A stretch of DNA of 64,000 bases from Synaphobranchus kaupii (taxonomy: Eukaryota > Chordata > Actinopteri > Anguilliformes > Synaphobranchidae), in contig CM056381.1 of the NCBI GenBank assembly GCA_029718625.1, forward strand, positions 51,082,157 through 51,146,156, read 5' to 3'. This document shows positions 47,051 to 58,091 of the stretch, piece by piece. Below the pieces are notes generated by a model. It had not been told where the DNA came from. It did not search any database and saw only the letters and a program-made list of their open reading frames with translations. Positions within the stretch are counted from its first letter, which is position 1, and the number at the start of each line of letters is the position of its first letter. Made by a program: the position numbers and the translations under genes.

Positions 47051-48015
47051 AGGGTAAGTTCGCTATTTTGGACCTTGGACCCTATTTGCGGTCCGTCTTC
47101 CATGAACCTGACCCATGAAGTCCATTTTTTCGCTGATCGGTCCAGTATTGAGTTCGCTACAGATTTCCTGTAGGCTCTCACTGGGCTACAATAGAAGTCA
47201 ACGGGGCAATTAGAAATGTTCGATAAATGTGCTTTCATGTACAATAAATGAGACGGGAAGCTCAGGGTGTATTGTTACCGGTCTCAGTATGCTCTCCTGT
47301 GAAATGTATCTCAATCCGAACATTTTTACGTGCTTGGCATGGCTTGGAAGTAAGCATTTCTCTGTTGCTTGTTTTCGCTGCTCCCGCGGAGTACTATGTG
47401 TCGGGGGTAGGGGAGCGGGAAGGTGTGCCGGCCGTTTACGAAACTATCTAGTTGAGCAGTCTGCGTTTGTTTACCTGCAGCAACGTAGGCTACAATTTCC
47501 ACAAAAAAACTTGGATGATGGATGACTATAATGATTACGAAGACGAAGAATTCGATTTTGACTGACGTTACTCGCTACAGATTTGAGCCAGAATACACGG
47601 ACACGGAACTACAAGAGATGGATGATAAGAGAGCAAGAGAAGAGAGAGAGGCTGAAGTTGCGCAGGTAATGTTATCCGAAGTCAGTGCGAGGTAGTGCGG
47701 TCGGAGAAATAGTTATGTTTCAAATGGAACTGTTGTTTCAACGTTCGGTTTGCGTTTGCGATAGCCTACATTTCACAGGAGAGCATACTGAGACCGTAAG
47801 AATACACACTGAGCTATAAAAGCACATTTATCGTTGTTTTTCCATAACATTTCTAATTGCCCCGTTGACTTCTATTGTAGCCCAGTGAGAGCCTACAGGA
47901 AATCTGTACCGAACTCAATACTGGACCGATCAGCGAAAAAATGGACTTCATGGGTCAGGTTCATGGAAGACGGACCGCAAATAGGGTCCAAGGTCCAAAA
48001 TAGCGAACTTACCCT
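47051..48015. mobile_element. TTAA-flanked inverted-repeat element
   Basis: The ends are AGGGTAAGTTCGCTATTTTG and its inverse CAAAATAGCGAACTTACCCT, with arms of about 260 bp. TTAA flanks both sides (47047-47050 and 48016-48019), the target of piggyBac/Kolobok-type transposons. Identical reading frames in the two arms (47047-47244 minus, 47834-48019 plus) are consequences of the inverted repeat, not genes. The unique middle carries a short coding-like remnant (47515-47665). Confidence 0.85.
47515..47665 (+). pseudogene. Acidic exon-like remnant inside the TTAA element
   Basis: From ATG ATG at 47515 it reads DDYNDYEDEEFDFD then TGA. In the next frame it continues TRYRFEPEYTDTELQEMDDK followed by RAREEREAEVAQ, up to a good splice donor (GCGCAG|GTAATG). 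A single frameshift separates the blocks. The mixed acidic/charged composition and the FEPEYT motif recall proteins with P2RX7-C-like domains that travel with fish transposons, but that is recollection, not a search. It may be the first exon of the autonomous element's second gene. Confidence 0.45.
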
Positions 48016-48019
48016 TTAA

Positions 48020-48642
48020 GCTTGAGCCAGTTAAGTAATTGTTAGTGTAATAACTTTATTTTCTTTATTTCTATTTCATATTATTAATCATTAGCTGGCT
48101 AGCCACCACTACGTATTCTCCATCTTTACCACAGTAAATCTGGAGAAGCGCAGAAATAATGGAGTAAAGTCCATAGGATGCAGAAACAGCACTTATTATC
48201 GGTGACACTAGTTTGTTTGCCATGTCAATACTGTTTATGTTTAGCATATTAGGTTGTGAAAATTTGTTTTTTATTCATGTCATTTTACAATAAAGGTAAA
48301 AGGTGAAATCCTCACTTTTTAATTGAACAGCTTGTCTGCAATGATGCTATTAAAACAGACTCAAATGATAGTGCAAAAAGTAGTGCCAAATGCCACACGA
48401 CACCCCTGGACTGTATTATGTATTAAATATACTGTATTAAATGTGTATATTTCATTTCAGTCCATGACACAGATCTTAAAAGGATTCAATATCATATTGG
48501 TTTACTTTATAGAGTCATTTTTTAGGCAGTCTTATTTCATATGTAACAGTTGCACTTTCTACCTGTTTTAATATAACACACAGTCACCAGCATCACACCG
48601 AATGTGAAATCACACTAAATACTTTCATTCTCTCCCTCTTAG
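48020..48642. other. htr2b intron 1, last part
   Basis: Non-coding; ends in a pyrimidine tract (TTCATTCTCTCCCTCTTAG) forming the exon 2 acceptor. Confidence 0.75.
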
Positions 48643-48843
48643 ATTCTGGCTGGCCCCTTCCAGAGTTCCTCTGCCCCATCTGGCTCTTCTTGGATGTCCT
48701 GTTCTCCACCGCCTCCATCATGCACTTATGCGCCATCTCCCTAGACCGCTACATCGCTATCAAGAAACCAATCCAGCACAGCCAATATAAGTCCCGGGCC
48801 AAGGCTATGACCAAAATTGCCACCGTGTGGCTCATATCCATTG
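48643..48843 (+). CDS. htr2b: Serotonin receptor 2B, coding exon 2
   Basis: 201 bases, phase 1 at both ends, bounded by CTCTTAG and G|GTAAGT. It encodes ECL1 (SGWPLPEF), TM3, ICL2 and the start of TM4. Key residues by the corrected numbering: C146 (C3.25, disulfide partner of ECL2), D153 (D3.32 in LFLDVLFS, the salt-bridge contact for the serotonin amine), and the DRY motif at 170-172 ([11 protein letters not shown]) that controls G-protein coupling. The KKPIQ and WLISIG wording is close to human HTR2B. The frame is fully open and no residue expected for function is missing. Confidence 0.95.
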
Positions 48844-50167
48844 GTAAGTAGTCCTAAATCTCTGTCGTATGGCTCATGTCATGTCCATCGGTAAGGCCGA
48901 GATTGGCAGTGTGTGGCACCTATCCATCATTAAGCACGTTTATACTACTGTTCTTCAACACTGGCTCTTGGGGTGCCGTGGGGTGGCTTTCAGTCTTCTC
49001 TCTCTCTGACATTAATTCCTGAGCTAAGGAAGTCTATTCAATTTCCGTCAGGGTTCATTTAACATACATATATAACTAAGCCATATGAAATGAACCAGCA
49101 TACTTTGAATACTGCTGAAAGGAATTTTAGAGGTGGGGAAAGTTTTAAATGGAAACCAATGATACACTACCAATACCTGAGGAATTTCTCTGCAAGTTTG
49201 ATTAGTAATGAGACATTTATTAGGAATCTGAAGGCTTTTCTCAACCAGAACTCCTCAGCTTCAATCGCAGCTGTGACAATCCATTACATTTTGGCATTAG
49301 GGGAAGTAACATAATTCAAGAGTTGTACTCTTATGGCTTCAGGGGTAATATAAATGGGCTCCAGCAACCTTACTGAACCCATTCGCACATTTTCAAAAAG
49401 GTTTTAGTAACCAGAGAGTTGCATCTAGTATGTGTTCACTGGGATTAGAATTTAGGCCTCGTGCAAACATTTCTTGGACATTATTTAATTCAGAGGTTTT
49501 CACTACCATGACCTGTTCATATACATTACTGAAATGCATTCTGTGGTTCCTACATAGCACTTTCTTTGAAAGCGGATTTGATATTTTGATATTTTTTTGA
49601 TCTTCCTTGCTAACCATATCGACATTTACGGTTGAAAAAAAATAAAAAAATAACATGGATCATTTGCTGCGTTCCAGGTGTTTACGGAGATGCAACGTGT
49701 CTCCTCCTCCATCCAAGTTGAACCACATTTGGTAGTCATAGTATAGATACAATGTGATAATAATAATAAAATAAACAAATGGTCAATTGGCAAATTAACT
49801 GTGAAGATGTTTGAAATGCCCACACAACTCAGAAGTACCACTAACGGAACTGTACATCGTTTATGTATGACGCAAGCAAAATTGTTCTATAGGTAGGTTT
49901 TGGAAACCGGTCCCGTACACACTCACAACTAAAACCAGTCCAGGGTTTTCAAAACTTATCCGATCCTAGCTCTGAGGGGGTTTGAAATTAAAATGTTTTT
50001 TGAAACCCCTGATAGTGTGGATTTGATGGTTTTAAGGAGCCAAAATGGTTTTCGAAATTGGTTTAAGTGCTACTGTGTACAAGGCCTTACAAAATACGTA
50101 GGGGTGAGTCTCAAACCTAACACAGATTGAGTTCTATAACATTGTCCAGTATGTTTTGTTTACAGCA
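48844..50167. other. htr2b intron 2, first part
   Basis: Non-coding. Near 49895-50080 a degenerate palindromic stretch (AAACCGGTCC, GGGTTTTCAAAAC, GTTTTGGAAACC-like words) suggests an old small element, with no clean ends. The plus- and minus-strand reading frames here have no recognised domains. Confidence 0.6.
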
Positions 50168-52148
50168 TGTCATGGTTTGTGACCTTTTTCCCTTGCGGTT
50201 GTGTTCCTCGGTCGCCACAAGTGGGCGCTGCTTCGTTGGTGGAGTTTTGGCTCCGTTCCTTCTTCTCGCAAAGAAGTCTCATCAACGTTGCACAGCTGTA
50301 CATTGTTGCCGGTGAGCTTTATAAGCCTTCCGTTTCCTTCATTCGGGGCTTCGATATTGATTGTTTGTTGTTTGTGCTGTGGTGTGCTGTTTGGCATTAT
50401 TTGTGCTATTTTGTGTGCGGTTTATTTAGCCCTTTTAAAGTTTTAGCCAGTATGTTTGTTCTAGTGTTTTAAGGAGACCGTTTTGCTCCATTGTGCTCTG
50501 TGGTGCTTTATTTGAGTTTTGCGGGACTTGCCTTTGTGCTTTGAGCTGTCAGGTTTAATTCCTGTTTTGTGTGTTCATTTCAGTCTCCGCTTTCTGGTCT
50601 GTCCTTTGTAGTTTGCCTAGATCATTTGCCATTTGCTGTCTCTTTCTCCTCTCTCTGTCTGCTGTCTTCTCTGAAGGCAAGAGGAGTTTATTGAGAGACA
50701 GGGCGTTTTTTCGTACTGACTTTAGGGCTCTATTTATTCTTAGAGGCAGGGCTTGTATTTTCTATTGAGCTTGCGCTAGTCAGATAGCCGATAATTCCGG
50801 TGCAGCTGTCCTCTCGTCCCTGTGTGCCTTTATCCGTATATGGAGTTTGACGATTTTGTTCGGAACTTTAGTTCTGTTTCGTCTGTCGGTGCATGTCTTG
50901 TGCCTTTATCCGTATATGGAGTTTGACGATTTTGTTCGGAACTGTAGTTCTGTTTCCTGTGGGGAGGATTGGGCGATGTTGTGGACATGTTTGCGTGTGA
51001 CTGCGAGCCTCCATATAAGCCTTGGAACATTTATTATCGGTTCCTTCACCTCGCTACATTTTCCCTTACTGAGAGGCTAGGGCGTTTATTTTCTATTTAA
51101 GCTAGTCATTCTGCTAGTAAAGTTATGGGACTGCGGTGCTCCGTCGGCTCTCCTGTAAAATGTTTCTCCCTCCTGGGAGATCGGGAGTTTACCCCTTTAT
51201 GTTATGCATGTGACTGCGAGCTTATGAAACTAGCCACGGAACGTTATCTCTGTTCCTTCGCCTTCTCGTTACATTCCTCTTTATCAAGAGGCAGGGCGTT
51301 TATTCTCTATACTCGTGTTAGTCAGTTAGCCAATAATTCCGGTGCAGCTGTCCTTTCGTCCCTGTGCGCCTTTTATCCTTATATGGAGTTTGACGATTTT
51401 GTTCGGAACTGTAGTTCTGTTTCGTCTGTCGGTGCATGTCTTCCTGTGGGGAAGATTGGGCAATGTTGTGGACATGTTTGCGTTTGACTACGAGTCTGAG
51501 AGTAGCCTTGGAACGTTAGATCTCCATTCCTTTCGCCTCCTGGCATTCTAATTCGCATTAGTTTTCAGTGTTTGTTGGTTATATTTTTTATGTGTACCTT
51601 TTGTGCTACTCGCCTATTCTTGCGCCTCATTACTGAGGCAGGGCGTTTATTATTGCTGGCCGTTTAATTACTTAGCACGTGGAAGCATGGGGTAGCAGTT
51701 CTTTGTTCCCCTTCGCCTTGTTTAGATTCCTTGCTGTGAAATCAGGCATTTGTGCTTCTACTCAATTGCGTGTTACAGTGTGCCGGTTCGTAGCTTCGGT
51801 ACGTTGGTGTGTATTTGTGCCATTATGCTACTCGCCTGTTCTTATGCGTCTCGTTTCCGAGACAGGGCGTTTGATATTTCCGGCTCGTTTATTAGTTACT
51901 TAGCTCGTAGAAGTATGGGGTAGTAGTCCTTTGTTCCCTTTCGCCTTGTTTGGGTTTCTTGTTGTGAAACCAGGCGTTTGTGCTTCTACTCATTGGTGTG
52001 TAACAATGAGCCAGTCTGTAGCTGTGGTGTGTGTGTGTTTCCTTGTCTTGTCTCCTCCCTTATCTGCGGGGTTTCCCGCCTTAGTGGCCTTAGGGCTTAA
52101 AGAATCCCCTTGCTGTGTTTGGCTCCTCCTACCTCACGCCCCATTACA
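50168..52148 (+). repeat. 5' LTR
   Basis: It begins TGTCATGGTTTGTGACC and ends CGCCCCATTACA. A TATA-like TTTATAAG at 50318-50325 may be the U3 promoter. It carries two ~77-bp tandem units (about 50820-50960). Compared with the 3' LTR it lacks one tandem unit and 7-8 bases near the end (CTCACGCC against CTCACACGTCACGCC). Confidence 0.85.
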
Positions 52149-52745
52149 GAATATCGAAGCCATTACCGGAGCCAGCGGCTTTTTTAGGGGAATTTTTTTT
52201 ACTAAGACGGGCTTTTGTGGCTAACTATTTATGGTGTGTCTGGGTTTTATTGAGTGTCCTTGGTGTTTTTTATTTTCCAGCTACCCTGGTAGATAGGCGC
52301 CGAGCGGGCCAGTTAATCTCCTTTGGTTTCCCAGCAGCCCACTACTTTATTATTTTGCCTTTGTTATTTTCGAGGTAATCCTGGGTGGGGATTTTATCCC
52401 TGTCAGGGGTACGCATTTCAAGGGCTTTGGTCTCAGTTCATAGGCCAAATGCCCTTGAGTTCAGCGTTTAAAGTCGCCTCTTGCCCGGCACGCCTCATGA
52501 AGATAGATAGGCGTAGTAAGGTTTTGGGTAGGTAGCCAGGAACCAGGGTGCTGAATATTTTCCCCAGGGTGCTTGTAGCCGGGCACAAGTTAGTTCCACA
52601 CCCCCCTCACCCTTAGTCCCACCCTCCCTACCCTTCCAAAAAAATAAAAAATTGGTATGTTTTATTTCTGTTATTGCTCCCTTCGGGAACTTCCGCAGAG
52701 GTTCATTTCTGTGGTCGCCTGGGTCGCCCCTTAGAAGGAGGGTCC
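52149..52745 (+). other. Internal domain of the LTR element, non-coding
   Basis: 597 bp beginning GAATATCGAAGCCATTACCG; no reading frame resembles gag or pol. A primer binding site was not recognised. It ends in a purine tract adjoining the 3' LTR. Confidence 0.7.
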
Positions 52746-54827
52746 TGTCATGGTTTGTGACCTTTTTCCCTTGCGGTTGTGTTCCTTGGTCGCCACAAGT
52801 AGGCGCTACTTCGTTGGTGGAGTGTTGGCTCCATTCCTTCTTCTCGCGAAGACGTCTCATCAACGTTGCACAGCTGTACATTGTTGCCGGTGAGCTTTAT
52901 AAGCCTTCCGTTTCCTTCATTCGGGGCTTCGATATTGATTGTTTGTTGTTTGTGCTGTGGTGTGCTGTTTGGCATTATTTGTGCTATTTTGTGTGCGGTT
53001 TATTTAGCCCTTTTAAAGTTTTAACCAGTATGTTTGTTCTAGTGTTTTAAGGAGACCGTTTTGCTCCATTGTGCTCTGTGGTGCTTTATTGGAGTTTTGC
53101 GGGACTTGCCTTTGTGCTTTGAGCTGTCAGGTTTAATTCCTGTTTTGTGTGCTCATTTCAGTCTCCGCTTTCTGGTCTGTCCTTTGTAGTTTGCCAAGAT
53201 CACTTGCCATTTGCTGTCTCTTTCTCCTCTCTGTCTGCTGTCTTCTCTGAAGGCAAGAGGAGTTTGTTTATTGAGAGACAGGGCGTTTTTTCGTACTGAC
53301 TTTAGGGCTCTATTTATTCTTAGAGGCAAGGCTTGTATTTTCTATTGAGCTTGCGCTAATCAGATAGCCGATAATTCCAGTGCAGCTGTCCTCTCGTCCC
53401 TGTGTGCCTTTATCCGTATATGGAGTTTGACGATTTTGTTCTGAACTTTAGTTCTGTTTCGTCTGTCGGTGCATGTCTTGTGTCTTTATCCGTATATGGA
53501 GTTTGACGATTTTGTTCTGAACTTTAGTTCTGTTTCGTCTGTCGGTGCATGTCTTGTGTCTTTATCCCTATATGGAGTTTGACGATTTTGTTCGGAACTG
53601 TAGTTCTGTTTCGTCTGTCGGTGCATGTCTTCCTGTGGGGAGGATTGGGTGATGTTGTGGACATGTTCGCGTGTGACTGCGAGCCTCCATATAAGCCTTG
53701 GAACATTTATTATCGGTTCCTTCACCTCGTTACATTTTCCCTTACTGAGAGGCTAGGGCGTTTATTTTCTATTTAAGCTAGTCAATCTGCTAGTAAAGTT
53801 ATGGGACTGCGGTGCTCCGTCGGCTCTCCTGTAAAATGTTTCTCCCTCCTGGGAGATCGGGAGTTTACCCCTTTATGTTATGCATGTGACTGAGCTTATG
53901 AAACTAGCCACGGAACGTTATCTCTGTTCCTTCGCCTTCTCGTTACATTCCTCTTTACCAAGAGGCAGGGCGTTTATTCTCTATACTCGTGTTAGTCAGT
54001 TAGTCGATAATTCCGGTGCAGCTGTCCTTTCGTCCCTGTGTGCCTTTTATCCTTATATGGAGTTTGACGATTTTGTTCGGAACTGTAGTTCTGTTTCGTC
54101 TTTCGGTGCATGTCTTCCTGTGGGGAAGATTGGGCGATGTTGTGGACATGTTTGCGTTTGACTGCGAGTCTGAGAGTAGCCTTGGAACGTTAGATCTCCG
54201 TTCCTTTCGCCTCCTGGCATTCTAATTCGCATTAGTTTTCAGTGTTTGTTCATTATATTTTTTATGTGTACCTTTTGTGCTACTCGCCTATTCTTGCGCC
54301 TCATTACTGAGGCAGGGCGTTTATTATTGCTGGCCGCTTAATTACTTAGCACGTGGAAGCATGGGGTAGCAGTTCTTTGTTCCCCTTCGCCTTGTTTGGA
54401 TTCCTTGCTGTGAAATCAGGCATTTGTGCTTCTACTCAATTGCGTGTTACAGTGTGCCGGTTCGTAGCTTCGGTACGTTGGTGTGTATTTGTGCCATTAT
54501 GCTACTCGCCTGTTCTTATGCGTCTCGTTTCCGAGACAGGGCGTTTGTTATTTCCGGCTCGTTTATTAGTTACTTAGCTCGTAGAAGTATGGGGTAGTAG
54601 TCCTTTGTTCCCTTTCGCCTTGTTTGGGTTTCTTGTTGTGAAACCAGGCGTTTGTGCTTCTACTCATTGGTGTGTAACAGTGAGCCAGTCTGTAGCTGTG
54701 GTGTGTGTGTTTCCTTGTCTTGTCTCCTCCCTTATCTGCGGGGTTTCCCGCCTTAGTGGCCTTAGGGCTTAAAGAATCCCCTTGCTGCGTTTGGCTCCTC
54801 CTACCTCACACGTCACGCCCCATTACA
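52746..54827 (+). repeat. 3' LTR
   Basis: 2,082 bp with the same ends as the 5' LTR; three ~77-bp tandem units (about 53400-53635, each with TATATGGAGTTTGACGATTT). Reading frames across both LTRs are shared artefacts of their similarity. Confidence 0.85.
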
Positions 54828-55150
54828 CAGCATGACAAAGTTCCCTTTTTCTTAAGGACAGTATCATTCTTTCTCTATCTTCAAGAAATTGAAAATATGC
54901 AAACAGACAGATGCCTTCCACACTGTGGGGACTGAGCCTTGCTGGTAGGATGTATTTACTAGATGTGTTACTACAGGGATGAGATCGTCTCCCTGAGAAG
55001 CCAGGTTGGTATGCTCTCAGGCCCACTTGCTTTCCTGGGGCTAAGCTTTGTCAGAACGTGCTTCATCTAGGAAATGGGAAGGGGTAACATTGTGAGGGAA
55101 GAGGTTGAAGTCCATGCTTCAGCAAAATACTGTAGTTGTTGAAGCCCTCT
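54828..55150. other. htr2b intron 2 between two insertions
   Basis: Non-coding intron sequence; no element recognised. Confidence 0.6.
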
Positions 55151-57709
55151 CAGGGCTCGAAATTAACTTTTTTACTTGGTAGCACTGGTGCTCCCAACTT
55201 CAAAAAGTTAGGAGCACCAGCAAAAATTTAGGAGCACCCACCAAAATGTAAGGAGCACCAACAATATTTTGTTGTATCGGGTTGTATACGGCAATCAGTG
55301 GGCGGGGGTAACAATGTTGCTCCATTTAGTTAAATTATTGGGGCGATAGACAAGATAAACTAACTACAATGTAGCACAGCATTGTTTCATTTCAGGCGGC
55401 ACAAGCTGCAATTATGTAGACTGCGAGGCTGCATAGAGTGGAAACGTGAGGCTTAGGTTCCGGAAGCAAAAACTCCATTCACTGTGTGCATTGCTGTGTC
55501 CGAATTGTCTGCATCCTGTGTAATAGCATAGGCCTACTGTATACTGCTTAGGCTACTGTATACTGTTTAGTGACATGCAGTATGCGAAAAAAATATCCTC
55601 CATAGGCTACTATTATCAGCGAAAACTCGGAAGTATATTATTTGTGGATTTTAAGCACACTACATTTAGAGAACATTTTGTCTGCTTAACGTTCTCATCC
55701 AGTGTAGGCTAGGCCTACTCAACTATCATAACGTTACTCAATAGTAGCCTATAGAAGGGACACAGCCTAACCTTCATGCACACTCGTCTTTACCAAGTTT
55801 TTTCCCCACGGCCACCAGCCTAATCAACATGGCTCGTGTCCCCCTTTGACCCCCCCCCCCCCCCCGCAAAATTTTTTGCACTGGACTGATTACAGCACTG
55901 TCCCAATTTGCACTGTGATTTGCACTTTGTATTACTGCACTTTATAAGTCCTGTCTTGCACTGTCCAGTCCTGTCCTTGCACCTGTCCAATGTTGTAATG
56001 TGGTTAAGCACTACTGACGTCGTCATGAATTCCTAGTGTGTAAGTACAATGGCAATAAACAAATTTCTGATTCTGATTTCTGATTCACGTTGATTTGCGA
56101 GGCATTTCTGAGAATCGTAGCCTATGCTAAAATTAGGCTAATAAAGTGCCGGAAACTTTATTTAGGTCTACAGCATTTAGATGCAGCTTTTCTGAATTTG
56201 GCTATGGTATAATTTAACAACAAACAATATGAGGAGTGAGCTTTGGTAGCTCAGCTACCACTTTACAATAATGCATAATGGAAGTAACTTAATAGGCTAT
56301 ATAGCCTACCCTTTTCTTTTTATCATATTCCCCTATCAATTCGCACACTGTAGCTTAAGCTATATGATTGTATAATTGATTAGCTAACGTCAGAATTCAT
56401 AATGTAGCCCTACAAGATACAAGCCTTACTTTGTCAATTAACCTAAACTAGGCAGTAACAGAACAGTAACGCTGCCGCCGAGGAGCAGCAAGCAATCAGT
56501 AACGTGGATGTGTTCAGTCAGCAGAGCACATCTATCTCAAAACCACGAAAAAAACAGAACAGAAAGTAACACCCTTGTTAATAATGTCCTAAATAAGCGA
56601 TCGCATATATGCCAGAATAAAAGCTAATAGCCCAAGAGAAGGAATCTGTAGTAGCCTAGTCTTTTAATAAGATCTCTAGGCCTACTAACAAGCATAGTCT
56701 AGCTTCGGGACAACAACGTCAACCTAGCCATAGCGCTAGACTGAGAATACTAAAAGGGTAGCCTATTAATCCACTTCCTTCATGAACTGTTTTAAAGGAG
56801 AATATGTAGCACAGGCTTATTCACTCCTCGTATTGCTTGCAAACTTGTTTGTTGTTAAATTCTGCCATAGCTACATTCAGGAAAGCTACATCTAAATGAT
56901 GTAGACCTAAGTAAAGTGCATGGTAATTGATTCCTGTACGTTATTAGGCTTTATGTGATAATTTGAACATAGGGTATACGATTCTCACAAATGCCTCGAA
57001 AAATCAACATGATGTCCCGCATATTCCGGTAAAAGACTGCGTGCAGATGTTGTATAGCCTCACCCACGTGTACGTGTGCGCGGATGCCTCCTCTGTTTTC
57101 TTCACAATTTGCACACGGTTTTGTATATATAGCCTATATATATATATAGTATAATATGAATGAAAAAAAATGTTTTGGCCCCGCACTTTAGAAATGATTC
57201 CGGCGCCACTGCATCTGTTACGTTTTTAGTAACGTTAACGTTACTAAAAAATTCCGTAATCGTTCGCTTCATATTGTTAGCTTTCGATAACGCTAGCTAA
57301 CGTTACCAATTTAGCTAGTTAGGTAACCTTAATAAATTGATAATAAACTTGTCTTCAGGTAACATTAGTTAACGCGTTAGCTCTCTGTGTCACGTGACAG
57401 TGGAGTGCCGTGAAAGGGAGTGATTGAAGGTTTCTTAACCAATCTAAAATCAGCATTAAAGGTAAGAACGTCAAGCTCACGTTTGATTGGTTAGAATGGT
57501 CACTGTCAGCTCACAAGGCACATACTGAATGTACTAACTAGCAAATGTACAGAGAAAGGGACGTTCGACTGGGGGGAAAAAAAGAAAAAAAAAGGTCGCA
57601 CCAGAACAATTATTTGCACTCGCACAAATGCTCCCAATTATATTTCGAGGTCGCACAGATTACATTTCGGGAGCATATGCGACCAAAACGGTCGCAATTT
57701 CGAGCCCTG
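55151..57709. mobile_element. hAT-like element, degenerate, 2.6 kb
   Basis: The ends are CAGGGCTCGAAATTAAC and the inverted GCAATTTCGAGCCCTG. CCCTCT stands directly outside both ends (55145-55150, 57710-57715): a 6-bp match, shorter than the usual 8-bp hAT duplication. Subterminal regions carry repeated GGAGCACC (left) and GGTCGCA/GGGAGCA (right) words. No transposase frame survives, and a LINE tail is nested inside (55780-56095). Confidence 0.65.
55780..56095 (+). mobile_element. CR1/Rex-like LINE 3' end nested in the hAT-like element
   Basis: TTGCACTGTCCAGTCCTGTC, CCTTGCACCTGTCCAATG and the tail AATGGCAATAAACAAATTTC followed by a (TGATTC)n-type repeat form a common fish non-LTR retrotransposon terminus. 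A C-run (55848-55865) lies at its left. The minus-strand cysteine-rich reading frame here is an artefact. Confidence 0.55.
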
Positions 57710-57715
57710 CCCTCT

Positions 57716-58091
57716 GCTACATTTTCATTATCCACACCATAAATCACCCAACTATTTCATTTTGATCTCCCAGCTCTTTGTTGACAAAGTCCCACCAGTC
57801 CCTTGGATTATTTTTTTAAGGGCTTGAATTTCATTTTCATAATAGATTTTCTTTTCTTTCCCTAACTGCCTTTGAACTGAGTTTCCACTCTGTTCTACTC
57901 AGAACAATTTCCATTCCTTTTGCTAAAAAGGGCTTGTATTATTTCAAGTAGCTTAAAGGCATTGGAGGTCAAAGCGAACTAAATTAAATTACCCTGTCTC
58001 TTTAAAAAGGACATTTATTAGTAGATCTAAGCAACCAGAACAGGACTTGTGATGAGAGAAAATTGATTCATTGTGCATTGTTCACTCACAG
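57716..58091. other. htr2b intron 2, last part
   Basis: Non-coding; ends in TTGTTCACTCACAG, the acceptor for exon 3. Confidence 0.75.

Larger units (their letters stand above)
50168..54827 (+). mobile_element. Non-autonomous LTR retrotransposon in htr2b intron 2
   Basis: Two LTRs (50168-52148 and 52746-54827) bracket only 597 bp of internal sequence. The element is flanked by perfect 5-bp duplications CAGCA (50163-50167, 54828-54832), the usual Ty3/gypsy length. A purine tract AGAAGGAGGG (52733-52742) just before the 3' LTR fits a polypurine primer. The internal region has no gag or pol, so the element must have used enzymes from a relative; the gypsy remnant at 17.6-21.6 kb has the same LTR start. 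Orientation is the same as htr2b. The high LTR similarity by eye suggests a recent insertion. Confidence 0.9.

Noticed and set aside
47047..48019. Matching 61-65-residue frames on opposite strands
   Set aside because: They are the two arms of the TTAA-flanked inverted repeat, not a duplicated gene.
52495..53050. Open frames of 128 and 132 residues on opposite strands
   Set aside because: They cover the internal domain and 3' LTR start of the retroelement; the plus frame repeats that at 50167-50472 in the 5' LTR.
55820..56026. Cysteine-rich minus-strand frame (68 residues), small-secreted-peptide look
   Set aside because: It is the reverse complement of a LINE 3' end rich in TTGCACTG words; the glycine run comes from a C-homopolymer.
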